Positions 49,390 through 58,454 of a DNA stretch of 64,000 nucleotides are shown piece by piece; the first letter of the stretch is position 1, and every line of letters starts with the position of its first letter. The stretch is taken from positions 96,001 through 160,000 of the forward strand of contig NZ_QNGB01000004.1 of assembly GCF_003298505.1 (NCBI RefSeq), written 5' to 3'. This DNA comes from Roseovarius sp. TE539 (GTDB lineage Bacteria > Pseudomonadota > Alphaproteobacteria > Rhodobacterales > Rhodobacteraceae). The notes below the pieces were generated by a model. The model worked only from the letters and a program-made list of their open reading frames with translations, did no database searches and was not told the origin of the DNA. The position numbers were made by a program, and so were the translations under genes.

Positions 49390-50262
49390 TCAGCTCTTGC
49401 CGTAATACAGGCCCACCACATGTTCGGCCTCGGCAAAGAAAAGCCAGCGCGACGCGGCGACTCCGCCCAGATGCGACCCCACGGCAAGGGCCGCGAAGAC
49501 ATGGGAGAACGGGATGAGCAGAAGCAGACACGGCAGCACGTATCCAAGCAGCAGCGCAAGCGCACGCAGTTTCAGCGCGTGCTTGCGCCCGATGCGGAAA
49601 ACCATTTCGCGCATCAGGTAATTCGGACTCGTGTGAGGCGGCTCGAAGGCGCGCACTCGGCCGGTTCCTCCCAGGCCGGTGGCACTGGCCATGTCGGTTC
49701 TGCTGTCGGCCAGCGCCCGGTCACCGCGGACCCACCAGACCACCTGCACCACGCCCGAGAGTGGCAACAGCACCAGCGCGAAATCCGGCTGACCGGCCAG
49801 AAGCGCCCCGCCGGCCGCCGCCAGCGACAGAAACAGCACCGGTGTGAGCGGCGTGTTCCAGCGCGGTACCGTGGCAAGCTGCGCGTAGATCATCGAGGTG
49901 GCCCAGACGGTGAGCATGCAGAGCGCCGAACCGATCCAGCCAAGGGCCGGAATGCGGGTGTCGAAAAACACCGCGCCGGCGCCGCAGACGGCCATCACGA
50001 GAAGAGCGGCGACCGAGGCCCAGGCCTCACGCGAGAGCCAGCTGGTGCGCCACTGCGTGAAGGCCAGCAGCGCCCGCTCGGGATGACCGAGATGGAAGGT
50101 CGAGGCCACCAATCCACCGGCCGCGAGCAGGTAGGCGATCGTAAAGAAGGCGAAGGCGGTGCCCCCGGTGACCGGAGGCAGGCCGAGCCCGAGCCAGGCG
50201 AGCAGGCCGAAACCGATCCCCGAAAGCGTGGTGAAGGCGATGACCGAAGGTGCAGGATGCAT
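49390..50262 (-). CDS. soeC: Sulfite dehydrogenase membrane anchor (SoeC/DmsC-like)
   Basis: A 290-residue integral membrane protein with eight predicted helices, of the DmsC/NrfD-like anchor family. Conserved features include ASTFHLGHPERALLAFTQWRTSWLSREAWASV and the C-terminal GSHLGGVAASRWLFFAEAEHVVGLYYG, typical of SoeC. It binds the iron-sulfur subunit and passes electrons to quinone. TGATG overlap with the soeB stop couples translation. In SoeABC, sulfite is oxidised to sulfate on the cytoplasmic side, which fits the xsc gene upstream that releases sulfite. Confidence 0.88.
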   Translation of the reverse strand: MHPAPSVIAFTTLSGIGFGLLAWLGLGLPPVTGGTAFAFFTIAYLLAAGGLVASTFHLGHPERALLAFTQWRTSWLSREAWASVAALLVMAVCGAGAVFFDTRIPALGWIGSALCMLTVWATSMIYAQLATVPRWNTPLTPVLFLSLAAAGGALLAGQPDFALVLLPLSGVVQVVWWVRGDRALADSRTDMASATGLGGTGRVRAFEPPHTSPNYLMREMVFRIGRKHALKLRALALLLGYVLPCLLLLIPFSHVFAALAVGSHLGGVAASRWLFFAEAEHVVGLYYGKS

Positions 50263-51008
50263 CAGAGCTTCTCCAGCGCGCGGTCAAGCCAGCCGAGAAA
50301 GCCGCCCGGCTCCTCGATCACCGGATCGAGGCGGGGAGCGGACTGTTCCATCTGATCAAGCTTGTCGCGGGGGCGCGGTGGAAGGTACTTGTTGACCGGC
50401 CTGGTGCCCTGTTCAGGCATCAGATCCATGCCGCCGCGGGCCGCGACGAGACGGCTGACATCGCTTTCGGGATCACCCAGATCTCCGAAATGGCGCGCGC
50501 CCGCGGGGCAGGTGCGCACGCAGGCGGGCACCCGGTCCTGTTCGGGGAGATTTTCGTTGTAGATCCTGTCCACGCAGAGGGTACATTTCTTCATCACCCC
50601 CTCGGCGGCGTCCATTTCGCGGGCGCCATAAGGACAGGCCCACGCACAGAGGCCGCAGCCGATGCAGGCGCTTTCATCGACCAGCACGATGCCGTCTTCG
50701 GCGCGTTTGTAGCTGGCTCCGGTCGGGCATACCGTGACGCAGGGGGCGTCCTCGCAATGCAGGCAGGACTTCGGGAAATGGACAAGCTGCGCCGCGCCGT
50801 CCTCGGGTTGCACCTCGTAGCTGTGCACGCGGTTGAGAAAGGTGCCGGAGGGCTCGGCGCCATACGGATCCTGATCGGAAAGCGGCGCACCATAGGCTTC
50901 GGTATTCCAGCCCTTGCAGGCAACGACACAGGCATGGCAGCCGACGCAGGTGTCGAGGTCGATGACAAGGCCGAGCTTGCGGTCGGTCGTTTCGGGCAGC
51001 GTGGTCAT
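50262..51008 (-). CDS. soeB: Sulfite dehydrogenase iron-sulfur subunit (SoeB/DmsB-like)
   Basis: A 248-residue four-cluster ferredoxin subunit. Four cysteine groups are visible in order: DTCVGCHACVVACKGWN, CLHCEDAPCVTVCPTGAS, ACIGCGLCAWACPYGA and CTLCVDRI with a later CVRTCPAGA. This is the standard NrfC/DmsB pattern that carries electrons from the molybdenum subunit to the membrane anchor. No signal peptide, in line with cytoplasmic orientation. The gene lies between soeA and soeC; a repeat-derived spacer (51013-51108) separates it from soeA. Confidence 0.92.
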   Translation of the reverse strand: MTTLPETTDRKLGLVIDLDTCVGCHACVVACKGWNTEAYGAPLSDQDPYGAEPSGTFLNRVHSYEVQPEDGAAQLVHFPKSCLHCEDAPCVTVCPTGASYKRAEDGIVLVDESACIGCGLCAWACPYGAREMDAAEGVMKKCTLCVDRIYNENLPEQDRVPACVRTCPAGARHFGDLGDPESDVSRLVAARGGMDLMPEQGTRPVNKYLPPRPRDKLDQMEQSAPRLDPVIEEPGGFLGWLDRALEKL

Positions 51009-51012
51009 GGCG

Positions 51013-51108
51013 TCACCCCGGGATCAGTGCCGGACGGGGCGCTGCCCCCGGCCCGGATTGCATCCGGGCCTCCCCCGGGATATTTTCGGCCAGAAGAAAC
51101 TGGGTCAT
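51013..51108 (-). CDS. Doubtful 31-codon ORF made of repeat sequence, filling the soeA-soeB gap
   Basis: The ATG overlaps the soeA stop (ATGA) and the TGA lies 4 bp before the soeB ATG, so an open frame (starting MTQFLLAENIPGEARMQSGP) bridges the two genes exactly. Most of it is a repeat variant: CCTCCCCCGGGATATTTTCG on the plus strand, similar in layout to the dispersed repeat family. It may keep ribosomes moving from soeA to soeB. Whether the peptide is real is unknown. Confidence 0.3.
   Translation of the reverse strand: MTQFLLAENIPGEARMQSGPGAAPRPALIPG
51061..51101 (-). repeat. Repeat variant between soeA and soeB
   Basis: Plus-strand reading GGCCTCCCCCGGGATATTTT followed by CGGCCAGAAGAA has the same build as the other repeats (GC hairpin, TATTT, purine-rich tail), but differs in sequence, so it looks like a sister family. 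It lies inside an operon rather than between transcription units. Confidence 0.55.
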
Positions 51109-53945
51109 TCGCCTACCTTCCAAGCAAGATGTTCCGGGCCCGTGCCGACGGGCGAGGTGACCGGGGCGAAGCCGGGCCTTGCCTCGCCAGGTGGTGATGA
51201 TTTCTCGAGCTTGACCCGAAGGTCGAACCAGGCGGCCTGACCGGTGACGGGGTCCGAGTTGGACCAGCGAAGGCCGTCGCCACGTTCGGGCAGCAGTTCA
51301 TGGATGAGGTGGTTGAGCAGGAACCCCTTGGTGGCTTCGGGCGCATCCCGGGCGAGAGCCCAGGCGCCCTTGCGCTTGCCAATGGCGTTCCATGTCCAGA
51401 CGGTGTTTTCATTCAGGGCCGCCATGTGCGCGACCGGCACCGTGATTTCGCCATGTGGCGAGGTCACGCGGGCCCAATCCCCTTCGGCGAAACCATGCTT
51501 CTCCCAGATCCTGGTGGGCAGATAGAGCGGGTTTGCCCCGTGGATCTGTCGCAGCCAGGCATTTTGCGTGCCCCAGGAATGGTACATGGCCATCGGTCGC
51601 TGGGTCAGGGCGTGGACGGGATATTCCCCGGTATCGGTGGCGTTGTCCTCGAGTGGCGGATACCAGATCGGCAGCGGATCCAGCGAGGTTTTTATCCGGT
51701 CGCGCAGATGATCGGGCGGCTGGCGCGCGCCGTGGCCTTCAGCGGCGAGCTGGAAACGGCGCAAGGGTTCGGCGTAGAGATCGAAGATATAGGGTTGAGG
51801 GGCCTCGAACAGCCCGAGCCCCACCGCCCAGTCCTGATAGGCCATGTTCCAGGGTTTCATGTAGGCCGCGTTTTCGGGAATGTGCGAGACGAAGAAGCCG
51901 CCATTCTCGATGTAGGTTTTCAGCTGTGCCGCGTTGGGGGCGCCGCGCCCGTGTGTAAGCCCAGCCTTTCCGGTGCGCCAGCCGGCAAGCGGGCCGATGC
52001 CCGGTTTGCGTTGGTGGTTGGTGATGTAATCGGCGTAATCTTCGTAGGTGGCAGTGCCGTCTTCGTTGACGAAGCCGGGCAAGCCCAGGCGGGCGCCCAG
52101 ATCGCAAAGCACCGACTGAAATCCGCGCACGCCGTGGTGACCGGGGCGCTCCGGCTCCACAACAGGCCAGCGAATCGCGTCTGCCGCCGCATCGGCCTCG
52201 GAAATCGGGCGATCCAGAAGCGAGATGCAGTCATGCCGTTCCAGGTATGTGGTGTCCGGCAGCACCAGGTCGGCATAGGCCACCATTTCCGAACTGTAGG
52301 CATCCGAATAGATAATCCGCGGGATGACATACCCGCCATTCTCATCGGTGTCGGTCAGCATCTCCATCACGCCGCGCGTGTTCATGGAGGAATTCCACGA
52401 CATGTTGGCCATGTACATGAAAAGCGTGTCGATCTTGTAGGGATCACCCGCATGGGCATTGGAGATGACCATGTGCATCAGCCCGTGCGCCGACATCGGG
52501 TTTTCCCAGGTGAACGCCTTGTCGATGCGTGCCGGACTGCCGTCTTCCTTGAGCGCGAGGTCTTCCGGCCCGCGCGGAAAACCCAGGTGGGGGCCGTCAA
52601 GGGGGCAGTCGGGCCGGGAATGGCAATGGGGGGTCGGATGAGCGTGAACCGGTTTGGGATAAGGGGGCTTGAAGCGGAAGCCGCCGGGCACCTCGACCGA
52701 GCCGAGCAGGATCTGGAGCATGTGCAGGGCCCTGCAGGTCTGGAATCCGTTGGAATGGGCGGAGATTCCGCGCATGGCATGGAAACTGACCGGGCGGCCC
52801 GTCATGGTGCTGTGGGTTTCGCCGCGGAAATCGGTCCATTCACGGTCAAGCGTGATTTCCTCTTCGAAAGCGACACGCGCCAGTTCGGCGGCGATACGGC
52901 GGATCTTGTCTGCTTTTATGCCGCATTTTTCGGCGACCGCCTCGGGCGCGTATTGCGGATCAAGGTAACGTTCGGCCAGCAGGTGCAACACCGGCCTGTG
53001 TGTCACGCCTGCATGGCGATAGGTGGCATGCAGGTCGGGGCGTACCCCGGGCTGATCAAAGGGGGTCGGCCTGCCGGTGGTACGGTCGATCACCAGGGAT
53101 TTTCCATGCTCGTCCCGAAGCAGCAACCCGTGTTCGGACGACGACGTGTCGCCATTCACCAGAACCGGCGCGTTGGTATAACGCGAGAGGTAGTCGAGAT
53201 CGATCCGGCCCGCCCTCAACAGTTCATGGACGAGCGACAGGATGAACAGCCCGTCCGTTCCGGGGGTGATCCCGATCCAGTCATCGGCGATCGCGTTGTA
53301 ACCGGTGCGGATCGGGTTGACACCGATCACGGGCACGCCGCGTTCCTTGAGGCGGCCGAGCCCCATCTTGATCGGGTTGCTGTCGTGGTCCTCTGCGACG
53401 CCGAAGATCATGAACAGCTTCGTGCGTTCCCAGTCGGGTTGTCCGAACTCCCAGAACGCCCCGCCGATCGTGTAGATGCCCGCCGCTGCCATGTTGACCG
53501 AACAGAAACCGCCATGAGCGGCGTAATTCGGCGTGCCGAAATTCTGTGCCCAGAAGCTGGTGAAGCTCTGGGACTGGTCCCTCCCGGTAAAGAAGGCCAG
53601 TTTCTCCGGGGCCTCCTTTCGGATCGGGGCGAGCCAGCCGGTCGCGATCTCCAGTGCCTCATCCCAGCCGATCTCCTGGAACTCGCCTGATCCGCGGGGG
53701 CCCACACGCTTGAGCGGCGCGCGCAGGCGCGACGGTGCGTTGTGCTGCATGATTCCCGCCGAGCCCTTGGCGCAGAGTACGCCCCGATTCACAGGATGGT
53801 CGCGGTTGCCCTCGATATAGGCGACCTTGCCCTCCTTCATGTGCACGTCTATGCCGCAGCGGCAGGCGCACATGTAGCACGTCGTCTTGCGCACCTCGTC
53901 CGAGACTTGCGGGGACGTGTCGAGTTCGGGCTGATGGCGAGTCAT
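51105..53945 (-). CDS. soeA: Sulfite dehydrogenase molybdenum subunit (SoeA-like)
   Basis: A 946-residue bis-MGD molybdoenzyme of the DMSO-reductase superfamily. The 4Fe-4S motif CYMCACRCGIDVHMKEG with the distal Cys in GVLCAKG is near the N-terminus, and the Mo-ligand cysteine is probably in AAHGGFCSVNMAA. The C-terminal domain has TQNAWLRQIHGANPLYLP. There is no twin-arginine signal, so the protein stays in the cytoplasm, which distinguishes Soe from periplasmic relatives. It should oxidise sulfite to sulfate and feed electrons through SoeB and SoeC to quinone. The gene neighbours xsc, the source of sulfite. Polysulfide or thiosulfate reductase-like activity is the main alternative. Confidence 0.9.
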   Translation of the reverse strand: MTRHQPELDTSPQVSDEVRKTTCYMCACRCGIDVHMKEGKVAYIEGNRDHPVNRGVLCAKGSAGIMQHNAPSRLRAPLKRVGPRGSGEFQEIGWDEALEIATGWLAPIRKEAPEKLAFFTGRDQSQSFTSFWAQNFGTPNYAAHGGFCSVNMAAAGIYTIGGAFWEFGQPDWERTKLFMIFGVAEDHDSNPIKMGLGRLKERGVPVIGVNPIRTGYNAIADDWIGITPGTDGLFILSLVHELLRAGRIDLDYLSRYTNAPVLVNGDTSSSEHGLLLRDEHGKSLVIDRTTGRPTPFDQPGVRPDLHATYRHAGVTHRPVLHLLAERYLDPQYAPEAVAEKCGIKADKIRRIAAELARVAFEEEITLDREWTDFRGETHSTMTGRPVSFHAMRGISAHSNGFQTCRALHMLQILLGSVEVPGGFRFKPPYPKPVHAHPTPHCHSRPDCPLDGPHLGFPRGPEDLALKEDGSPARIDKAFTWENPMSAHGLMHMVISNAHAGDPYKIDTLFMYMANMSWNSSMNTRGVMEMLTDTDENGGYVIPRIIYSDAYSSEMVAYADLVLPDTTYLERHDCISLLDRPISEADAAADAIRWPVVEPERPGHHGVRGFQSVLCDLGARLGLPGFVNEDGTATYEDYADYITNHQRKPGIGPLAGWRTGKAGLTHGRGAPNAAQLKTYIENGGFFVSHIPENAAYMKPWNMAYQDWAVGLGLFEAPQPYIFDLYAEPLRRFQLAAEGHGARQPPDHLRDRIKTSLDPLPIWYPPLEDNATDTGEYPVHALTQRPMAMYHSWGTQNAWLRQIHGANPLYLPTRIWEKHGFAEGDWARVTSPHGEITVPVAHMAALNENTVWTWNAIGKRKGAWALARDAPEATKGFLLNHLIHELLPERGDGLRWSNSDPVTGQAAWFDLRVKLEKSSPPGEARPGFAPVTSPVGTGPEHLAWKVGE

Positions 53946-54168
53946 CGTGATCCTTCATGCTTTCGGCGCTCACGTTAGGCAGAATTTTCCGGCCTCGCGA
54001 CACTTTTCTGAATGCTTCGGGTTTGCCGAACAATTGTCCCGGAAAATCCGAATTCGCAGAGTTTTTTCCCTTACGGCACTGGAATTCCTGATGGCCACGC
54101 ATGCTGTGGTGCAGGGTTGCCCGCACCCCCCGCAGCGCCTGTCGGCCGGCGATGGGTTCACGCGCCTT

Positions 54169-55944
54169 TCAAAGGGGTTGCGCACGCATGTCGGCAGAGT
54201 TGATTCCGGCCACCTGAACCGGTTTCTTCATGGCGTCGCGGCGGAATGGTTCGCCAAGTTCCTGATTGATCATGGCCTCGATCAGCGTGGTTTTCCCGTG
54301 TTCCATCTGGTCGGTGATCGCCTGACGGAGGGCTGCCGTGAGATCTTCCATCGTGCGCGCCACGACACCCTGGAGGCCGCAGGCCCGCGCGATCCCGGCA
54401 TAGGACACGCTCTCGGCCAGTTCGGTGCCGACGAAATTGTCATCGAACCAGAGGGTCGAGTTACGCTTTTCCGCGCCCCATTGGTAGTTGCGGAAAACGA
54501 TATGCGTGACAGCGGGCCATTCGGGCCGGCCGATCGCCGTAAGTTCGGTGACCGCGATGCCAAAGGCACCGTCGCCCGCGAAGCCGACAACCGGCACGTC
54601 CGGGCATCCGATCTTTGCCCCGACGATAGCCGGCAGGCCGTAACCGCAAGGACCGAAAAGACCGGGGGCAAGATATTTGCGGCCCGCTTCGAAGGAAGGA
54701 TAGGCGTTGCCTATGGCGCAGTTGTTGCCGATGTCGGAAGAAATGATCGCCTCTTTCGGCAGGGCGCTCTGAATCGCGCGCCATGCCATCCGGGGGCTCA
54801 TCCAGTCGGGCCTGGCTGCCCGCGCCCGTTGGTTCCAGGTCGTGCCGGGATCGTCCTCTTCGTGGTCCATCGAAGAGAGCTCCTGGGCCCAGGCGGATTT
54901 CGTCTGTGCAATCCTGGCCTTTCGGGCTTCACGGCCCTCATCGCCCGCATTGTCCGAGAGCTTTTCCTGGAGCGCGGACGCGACTTTGCGAGCGTCACCA
55001 ACGATACCGACACTGACAGCCTTGGTCAGGCCAATCCGATCGGCGTTTATATCGACCTGGATGATCTTTGCGTCTGCTGGCCAATAGTCCATGCCATACC
55101 CCGGGAGGGTCGAGAACGGGTTGAGCCGCGTGCCCAGGCACAGGACCACATCGGCGTCCGCAATCAATTCCATCCCTGCCTTTGATCCGTTATAGCCCAA
55201 TGGGCCGGCGAAAAGCGGATGCGAGCCGGGAAAGGCGTCATTGTGCTGATATCCCACGCAGACGGGCGCATCGAGACGTTCGGCAAGTGCGCGCGAGGCA
55301 TCTATGCCCTCTGAAAGCACCACGCCGGCGCCATTCAGGATCACCGGGAATTTTGCGTTGCTCAACAGATCGGCGGCGCGGTCGAGAGCCTCCTCGCCGC
55401 CGGACGGGCGTTCGAACGCGACGATCTGCGGCAACTCGATGTCAATGACCCGGGTCCAGAAATCGCGTGGTATGTTGATCTGTGCGGGCGCGGAGGCTCG
55501 ATGTGCCTGAAGGATCACGCGGTTGAGAACTTCGGCGATACGTGTCGGATCGCGGACCTCTTCCTGATAGGCGACCATGTCCTCGAAGAGTTTCATTTGT
55601 TCCACTTCCTGGAATCCACCCTGGCCGATGGTCTTGTTGGCGGCCTGCGGCGTGACCAGCAGCAGAGGCGTGTGATTCCAGTAGGCGGTCTTCACCGCGG
55701 TTACGAAATTGGTGATGCCGGGGCCGTTCTGGGCGATCATCATCGACATCTTGCCGGAGGCACGTGTAAACCCGTCGGCCATCATTCCACCGGATCCTTC
55801 ATGCGCACAGTCCCAGAAAGTGATGCCGGCGGGTTCGAAGATGTCCGAGATCGGCATCATGGCCGATCCTATGATTCCGAAAGCATGTTGGATTCCATGC
55901 ATTTGCAAGGTTTTGACAAAGGCTTCTTCGGTGGTCATCTTCAT
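54169..55944 (-). CDS. xsc: Sulfoacetaldehyde acetyltransferase
   Basis: A 591-residue thiamine-diphosphate enzyme that converts sulfoacetaldehyde plus phosphate into acetyl phosphate plus sulfite. The ThDP-activating glutamate is in FWDCAHEGSGGMMADGF, and the ThDP-binding motif GDG...N spans VGFAGDGAFGIAVTELTAIG to FRNYQWGAEKRN. TEEAFVKTLQMHGIQHAFGIIGSAMMPISD and the C-terminal LIEAMINQELGEPFRRDA match Xsc closely. Usually xsc is followed by pta; here it is not, and soeABC lies downstream instead. tauR is upstream by 90 bp. Cytoplasmic; central to taurine, sulfolactate and isethionate breakdown. Confidence 0.94.
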   Translation of the reverse strand: MKMTTEEAFVKTLQMHGIQHAFGIIGSAMMPISDIFEPAGITFWDCAHEGSGGMMADGFTRASGKMSMMIAQNGPGITNFVTAVKTAYWNHTPLLLVTPQAANKTIGQGGFQEVEQMKLFEDMVAYQEEVRDPTRIAEVLNRVILQAHRASAPAQINIPRDFWTRVIDIELPQIVAFERPSGGEEALDRAADLLSNAKFPVILNGAGVVLSEGIDASRALAERLDAPVCVGYQHNDAFPGSHPLFAGPLGYNGSKAGMELIADADVVLCLGTRLNPFSTLPGYGMDYWPADAKIIQVDINADRIGLTKAVSVGIVGDARKVASALQEKLSDNAGDEGREARKARIAQTKSAWAQELSSMDHEEDDPGTTWNQRARAARPDWMSPRMAWRAIQSALPKEAIISSDIGNNCAIGNAYPSFEAGRKYLAPGLFGPCGYGLPAIVGAKIGCPDVPVVGFAGDGAFGIAVTELTAIGRPEWPAVTHIVFRNYQWGAEKRNSTLWFDDNFVGTELAESVSYAGIARACGLQGVVARTMEDLTAALRQAITDQMEHGKTTLIEAMINQELGEPFRRDAMKKPVQVAGINSADMRAQPL

Positions 55945-56026
55945 GGGAATGCTCCTGCGGAAAGGCCGGGGCGATAGGCGCCGGGCCGACGGGTGGAAAC
56001 TACGTGGGCGGGCGCGCCCGGGATAG

Positions 56027-56043
56027 GGCCAGTTTCACTGGCC
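56027..56043 (-). terminator. Hairpin overlapping the tauR stop codon
   Basis: GGCCAGT, TTC loop, ACTGGCC forms a perfect 7-bp stem that includes the tauR stop. It separates tauR from xsc and could uncouple their expression. No T run follows. Confidence 0.35.
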
Positions 56044-57519
56044 GGATGGTACCAGACTGCCCTGTGCGGCAATTGACCTGGCGATCAACGTCACCCCTTC
56101 CGGAATGCGGGCGCTCGCGATCGAAGAGTAGGCGAGGCGGTAGTAGCTCTTCGGTGGCGCGTCGCCATGAAAGAATGGGTGTCCGGGTTCGATCAGCACG
56201 CTTTTGGCACGCAAAACGGATTCCAGCGCCCTGGTATCGACGCCTTCGGGGGCGCGCATCCAGATGGATGAACCGCCGTGCGCCCCGCGCCCCGCAACGG
56301 TAAGTCCTTGCGCGGCCAGCGCCATCTCCATCACATTGCGGCGCCGCGCGAAGACCGTGCCCATGCGACGGATCAGGCTGTCGTAGTGGCCGAGACTCAG
56401 GAAATAGGCGGCCGTGCGCTGTACATGGCCGGGCGGGTGACGCAGAACACTGGCGCGCAAGGCCCTTGCCTCGCGGATGAATGGTTTGGGACCGACGAGA
56501 TATCCAAGCCTGAGTCCGGGAAAGATAGACTTGGAGAAGCTGCCGGCGTAGATGACACGCCCGTCCTGATCGAGTGATTTCAGGGCTGGCGACGGCGTCG
56601 AGAGAAAGGCCATCTCGAACTCGTAATCATCCTCGACAATCAATGCGTCGATCTCGCGGGCGCGCGTCAGCAGGGCCTGACGGCGGGCGAGCGGCATGGT
56701 CGCATTGGTCGGGCACTGGTGGCTGGGTGTGGTGAAGATCACATCGGCCTGCGCGGGCAATGCCTCGGGCGGCAGGCCGTCCCGGTCCACCGGCACCGGG
56801 GCCACGTGGCAACGCGATTGCGTGAGTATGTCACGCAGCGCGGGAAAGCAGGGATCCTCGATCGCGGCCGTGCGCCGCTGGGTCAAAAGAACCTGGGCGG
56901 TCAGCCAAAGCGCATTCTGCGCTCCCATCGTGACAAGAATTTCGGAGGGTTCGGCAAGGATGCCGCGGCGCGGCAGGGTGTGTCGCAGGATGAATTCCAC
57001 CAGCCGCGGGTCGTCCTGATCGTGATAATCCGTGGTCAGCGCCTGAAAATCCTTCTGACCCAGGGCCTGCAATGCGCATTGGCGCCAGTTGGCATGATCG
57101 AAAAGGCGCGGATCGGTTTGCCCGTAGATGAAGGGATAGCGGTAGGAATACCAGTCTTGCGGCTTGTCGAGGGTCGCCCCCCCGGTAAAACGCTGTCCCA
57201 GGGCGCGAGACCAGTCGATCATGTCCCGGCGCGGGTGGCGTGGTGGAAAGTCGGGTGGTTCCGGAGCGTTTTCAGAGACATAGTATCCGGACCTGTTCCG
57301 GGATTCGAGGTAATCACTGGCCAGGAGCTCGGTATAGGCGAGGGTGACGGTGATGCGGCTCACACCCAGATGCGCGGCCAGCCGGCGTGACGAGGGAAGT
57401 TTTTCGCCTTTGCGGAACCTCCCCGAAAGGATGCCTTCGGCAATCATCTGCTGGATTTGCGATTGTAGTGTGCCCTCGGCGCCCGGGGCAAGAAAGAAGG
57501 TTTCAACGGAAATCGCCAT
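56035..57519 (-). CDS. tauR: MocR/GabR-type regulator TauR
   Basis: A 494-residue fusion of a GntR winged helix (about 15-80; GRFRKGEKLPSSRRLAAHLGVSRITVTLAYTELLASDYLESR) with a class-I aminotransferase-like domain. The PLP lysine is in YAGSFSKSIFPGLRLGYLV. In Rhodobacter capsulatus the matching protein TauR activates taurine-use genes. Synteny with xsc supports the name. It probably senses taurine or another amino-sulfonate by forming an external aldimine. Candidate direct-repeat operators lie 15-46 bp upstream of its start, as expected for autoregulation by MocR proteins. Confidence 0.88.
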   Translation of the reverse strand: MAISVETFFLAPGAEGTLQSQIQQMIAEGILSGRFRKGEKLPSSRRLAAHLGVSRITVTLAYTELLASDYLESRNRSGYYVSENAPEPPDFPPRHPRRDMIDWSRALGQRFTGGATLDKPQDWYSYRYPFIYGQTDPRLFDHANWRQCALQALGQKDFQALTTDYHDQDDPRLVEFILRHTLPRRGILAEPSEILVTMGAQNALWLTAQVLLTQRRTAAIEDPCFPALRDILTQSRCHVAPVPVDRDGLPPEALPAQADVIFTTPSHQCPTNATMPLARRQALLTRAREIDALIVEDDYEFEMAFLSTPSPALKSLDQDGRVIYAGSFSKSIFPGLRLGYLVGPKPFIREARALRASVLRHPPGHVQRTAAYFLSLGHYDSLIRRMGTVFARRRNVMEMALAAQGLTVAGRGAHGGSSIWMRAPEGVDTRALESVLRAKSVLIEPGHPFFHGDAPPKSYYRLAYSSIASARIPEGVTLIARSIAAQGSLVPSGQ

Positions 57520-57533
57520 CCGGGCAGTCTAGG

Positions 57534-57565
57534 GTGGACTTATCCGCGGTGCAATCTGGTCTGAT
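57534..57565 (+). promoter_or_regulatory. Candidate TauR boxes (direct repeats) upstream of tauR
   Basis: GTGGACTTAT (57534-57543) and CTGGTCTGAT (57556-57565) start 22 bp apart in the same orientation, two helical turns. From memory the TauR boxes of R. capsulatus read CTGGACTTAA and CTGGACCTAA. The likeness is partial and the sites are close to the tauR start codon, consistent with autorepression. Confidence 0.4.
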
Positions 57566-57640
57566 CGCGGGCGCAAGCCGTCTTGGTCACTCCGTGCAAT
57601 CGTGTCCACGGCTTTCGAAGAATCTTCAACTCCACCCTTT

Positions 57641-58330
57641 TCAGACGATCCCGGCAAGGATCGCGCGGGCGGCGGCGGCGGGATCCGTGGCGTCCCGGAC
57701 CGGGCGACCGACGACGATATGATCGGCCCCTGACGCGAGGGCCCGGGCCGGGGTCGCGATCCGTTTCTGATCGCCGGCGTCGCTGCCCTCGGGCCGCACG
57801 CCGGGGGTGACGATGACGCGACCTTCGGCCTCGGGAAGGGCGCGGATCATCGCTGCTTCCCGTGGAGAGGCGATGACACCGTCGGCCCCGGCTTCGAATG
57901 CACGGGCGGCGCGTTCGGCAACCAGATCGGGGATGTCCCCCTCGCGCATGAGCCCCGCATCCAGATCGGCGCGGTCGAGGGAGGTCAGGATGGTGACGGC
58001 GAGAATGCGGGTATTGCTGCCCGAGGCACCTTCGCGGGCGGCGCGTACCACATGTGGATCGCCATGCACGGTAAGAAAGTCGAGATCGAAACCGGCCAGC
58101 CCGCGCACTGCCGCTTCCACCGTTGCGGATATGTCGAAGAGCTTCATGTCAAGAAATACGCGTTTTCCGTGCTCTTGCTTGAGCTCGTTGGCCAGCGCCA
58201 ATCCCCCCCCGGTGAGCATCCCCAGCCCGATCTTGTAGAACGAGACGGCATCACCCAGCCTTGCCGTCAGCTGCAGCCCTTCCAGTGCGTTCGGCAGGTC
58301 GAGGGCGACAATAAGGCGGTCATCGGACAT
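57641..58330 (-). CDS. pyrF: Orotidine 5'-phosphate decarboxylase
   Basis: A 229-residue TIM-barrel enzyme catalysing the last step of UMP synthesis. The catalytic Lys/Asp tetrad is visible: LIVALD at the start, and VFLDMKLFDISATVEAAV (D-x-K-x-x-D). Phosphate-binding segments are VTPGVRPEGSDAGDQKRIATP and GADHIVVGRPV. Length and motif order match bacterial PyrF of the shorter class. Monocistronic, divergent from clpB; the shared 232-bp region holds the clpB heat-shock promoter. Confidence 0.97.
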   Translation of the reverse strand: MSDDRLIVALDLPNALEGLQLTARLGDAVSFYKIGLGMLTGGGLALANELKQEHGKRVFLDMKLFDISATVEAAVRGLAGFDLDFLTVHGDPHVVRAAREGASGSNTRILAVTILTSLDRADLDAGLMREGDIPDLVAERAARAFEAGADGVIASPREAAMIRALPEAEGRVIVTPGVRPEGSDAGDQKRIATPARALASGADHIVVGRPVRDATDPAAAARAILAGIV

Positions 58331-58454
58331 CTTGTATGGCTCCTGCCTTCGGGTTTCGCGTTCTTGTTGCGGTTGACCCTTTGCCCGTCAAGCTGTTTGC
58401 GGGCGTTGAATCGGGTGCCGCGTTCGGGTGGCCGCCGAAATTTCTCTGGCGGGC

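Noticed and set aside
51300..53690. A 796-codon plus-strand frame opposite soeA
   Set aside because: Antisense shadow of a complete molybdoenzyme gene.
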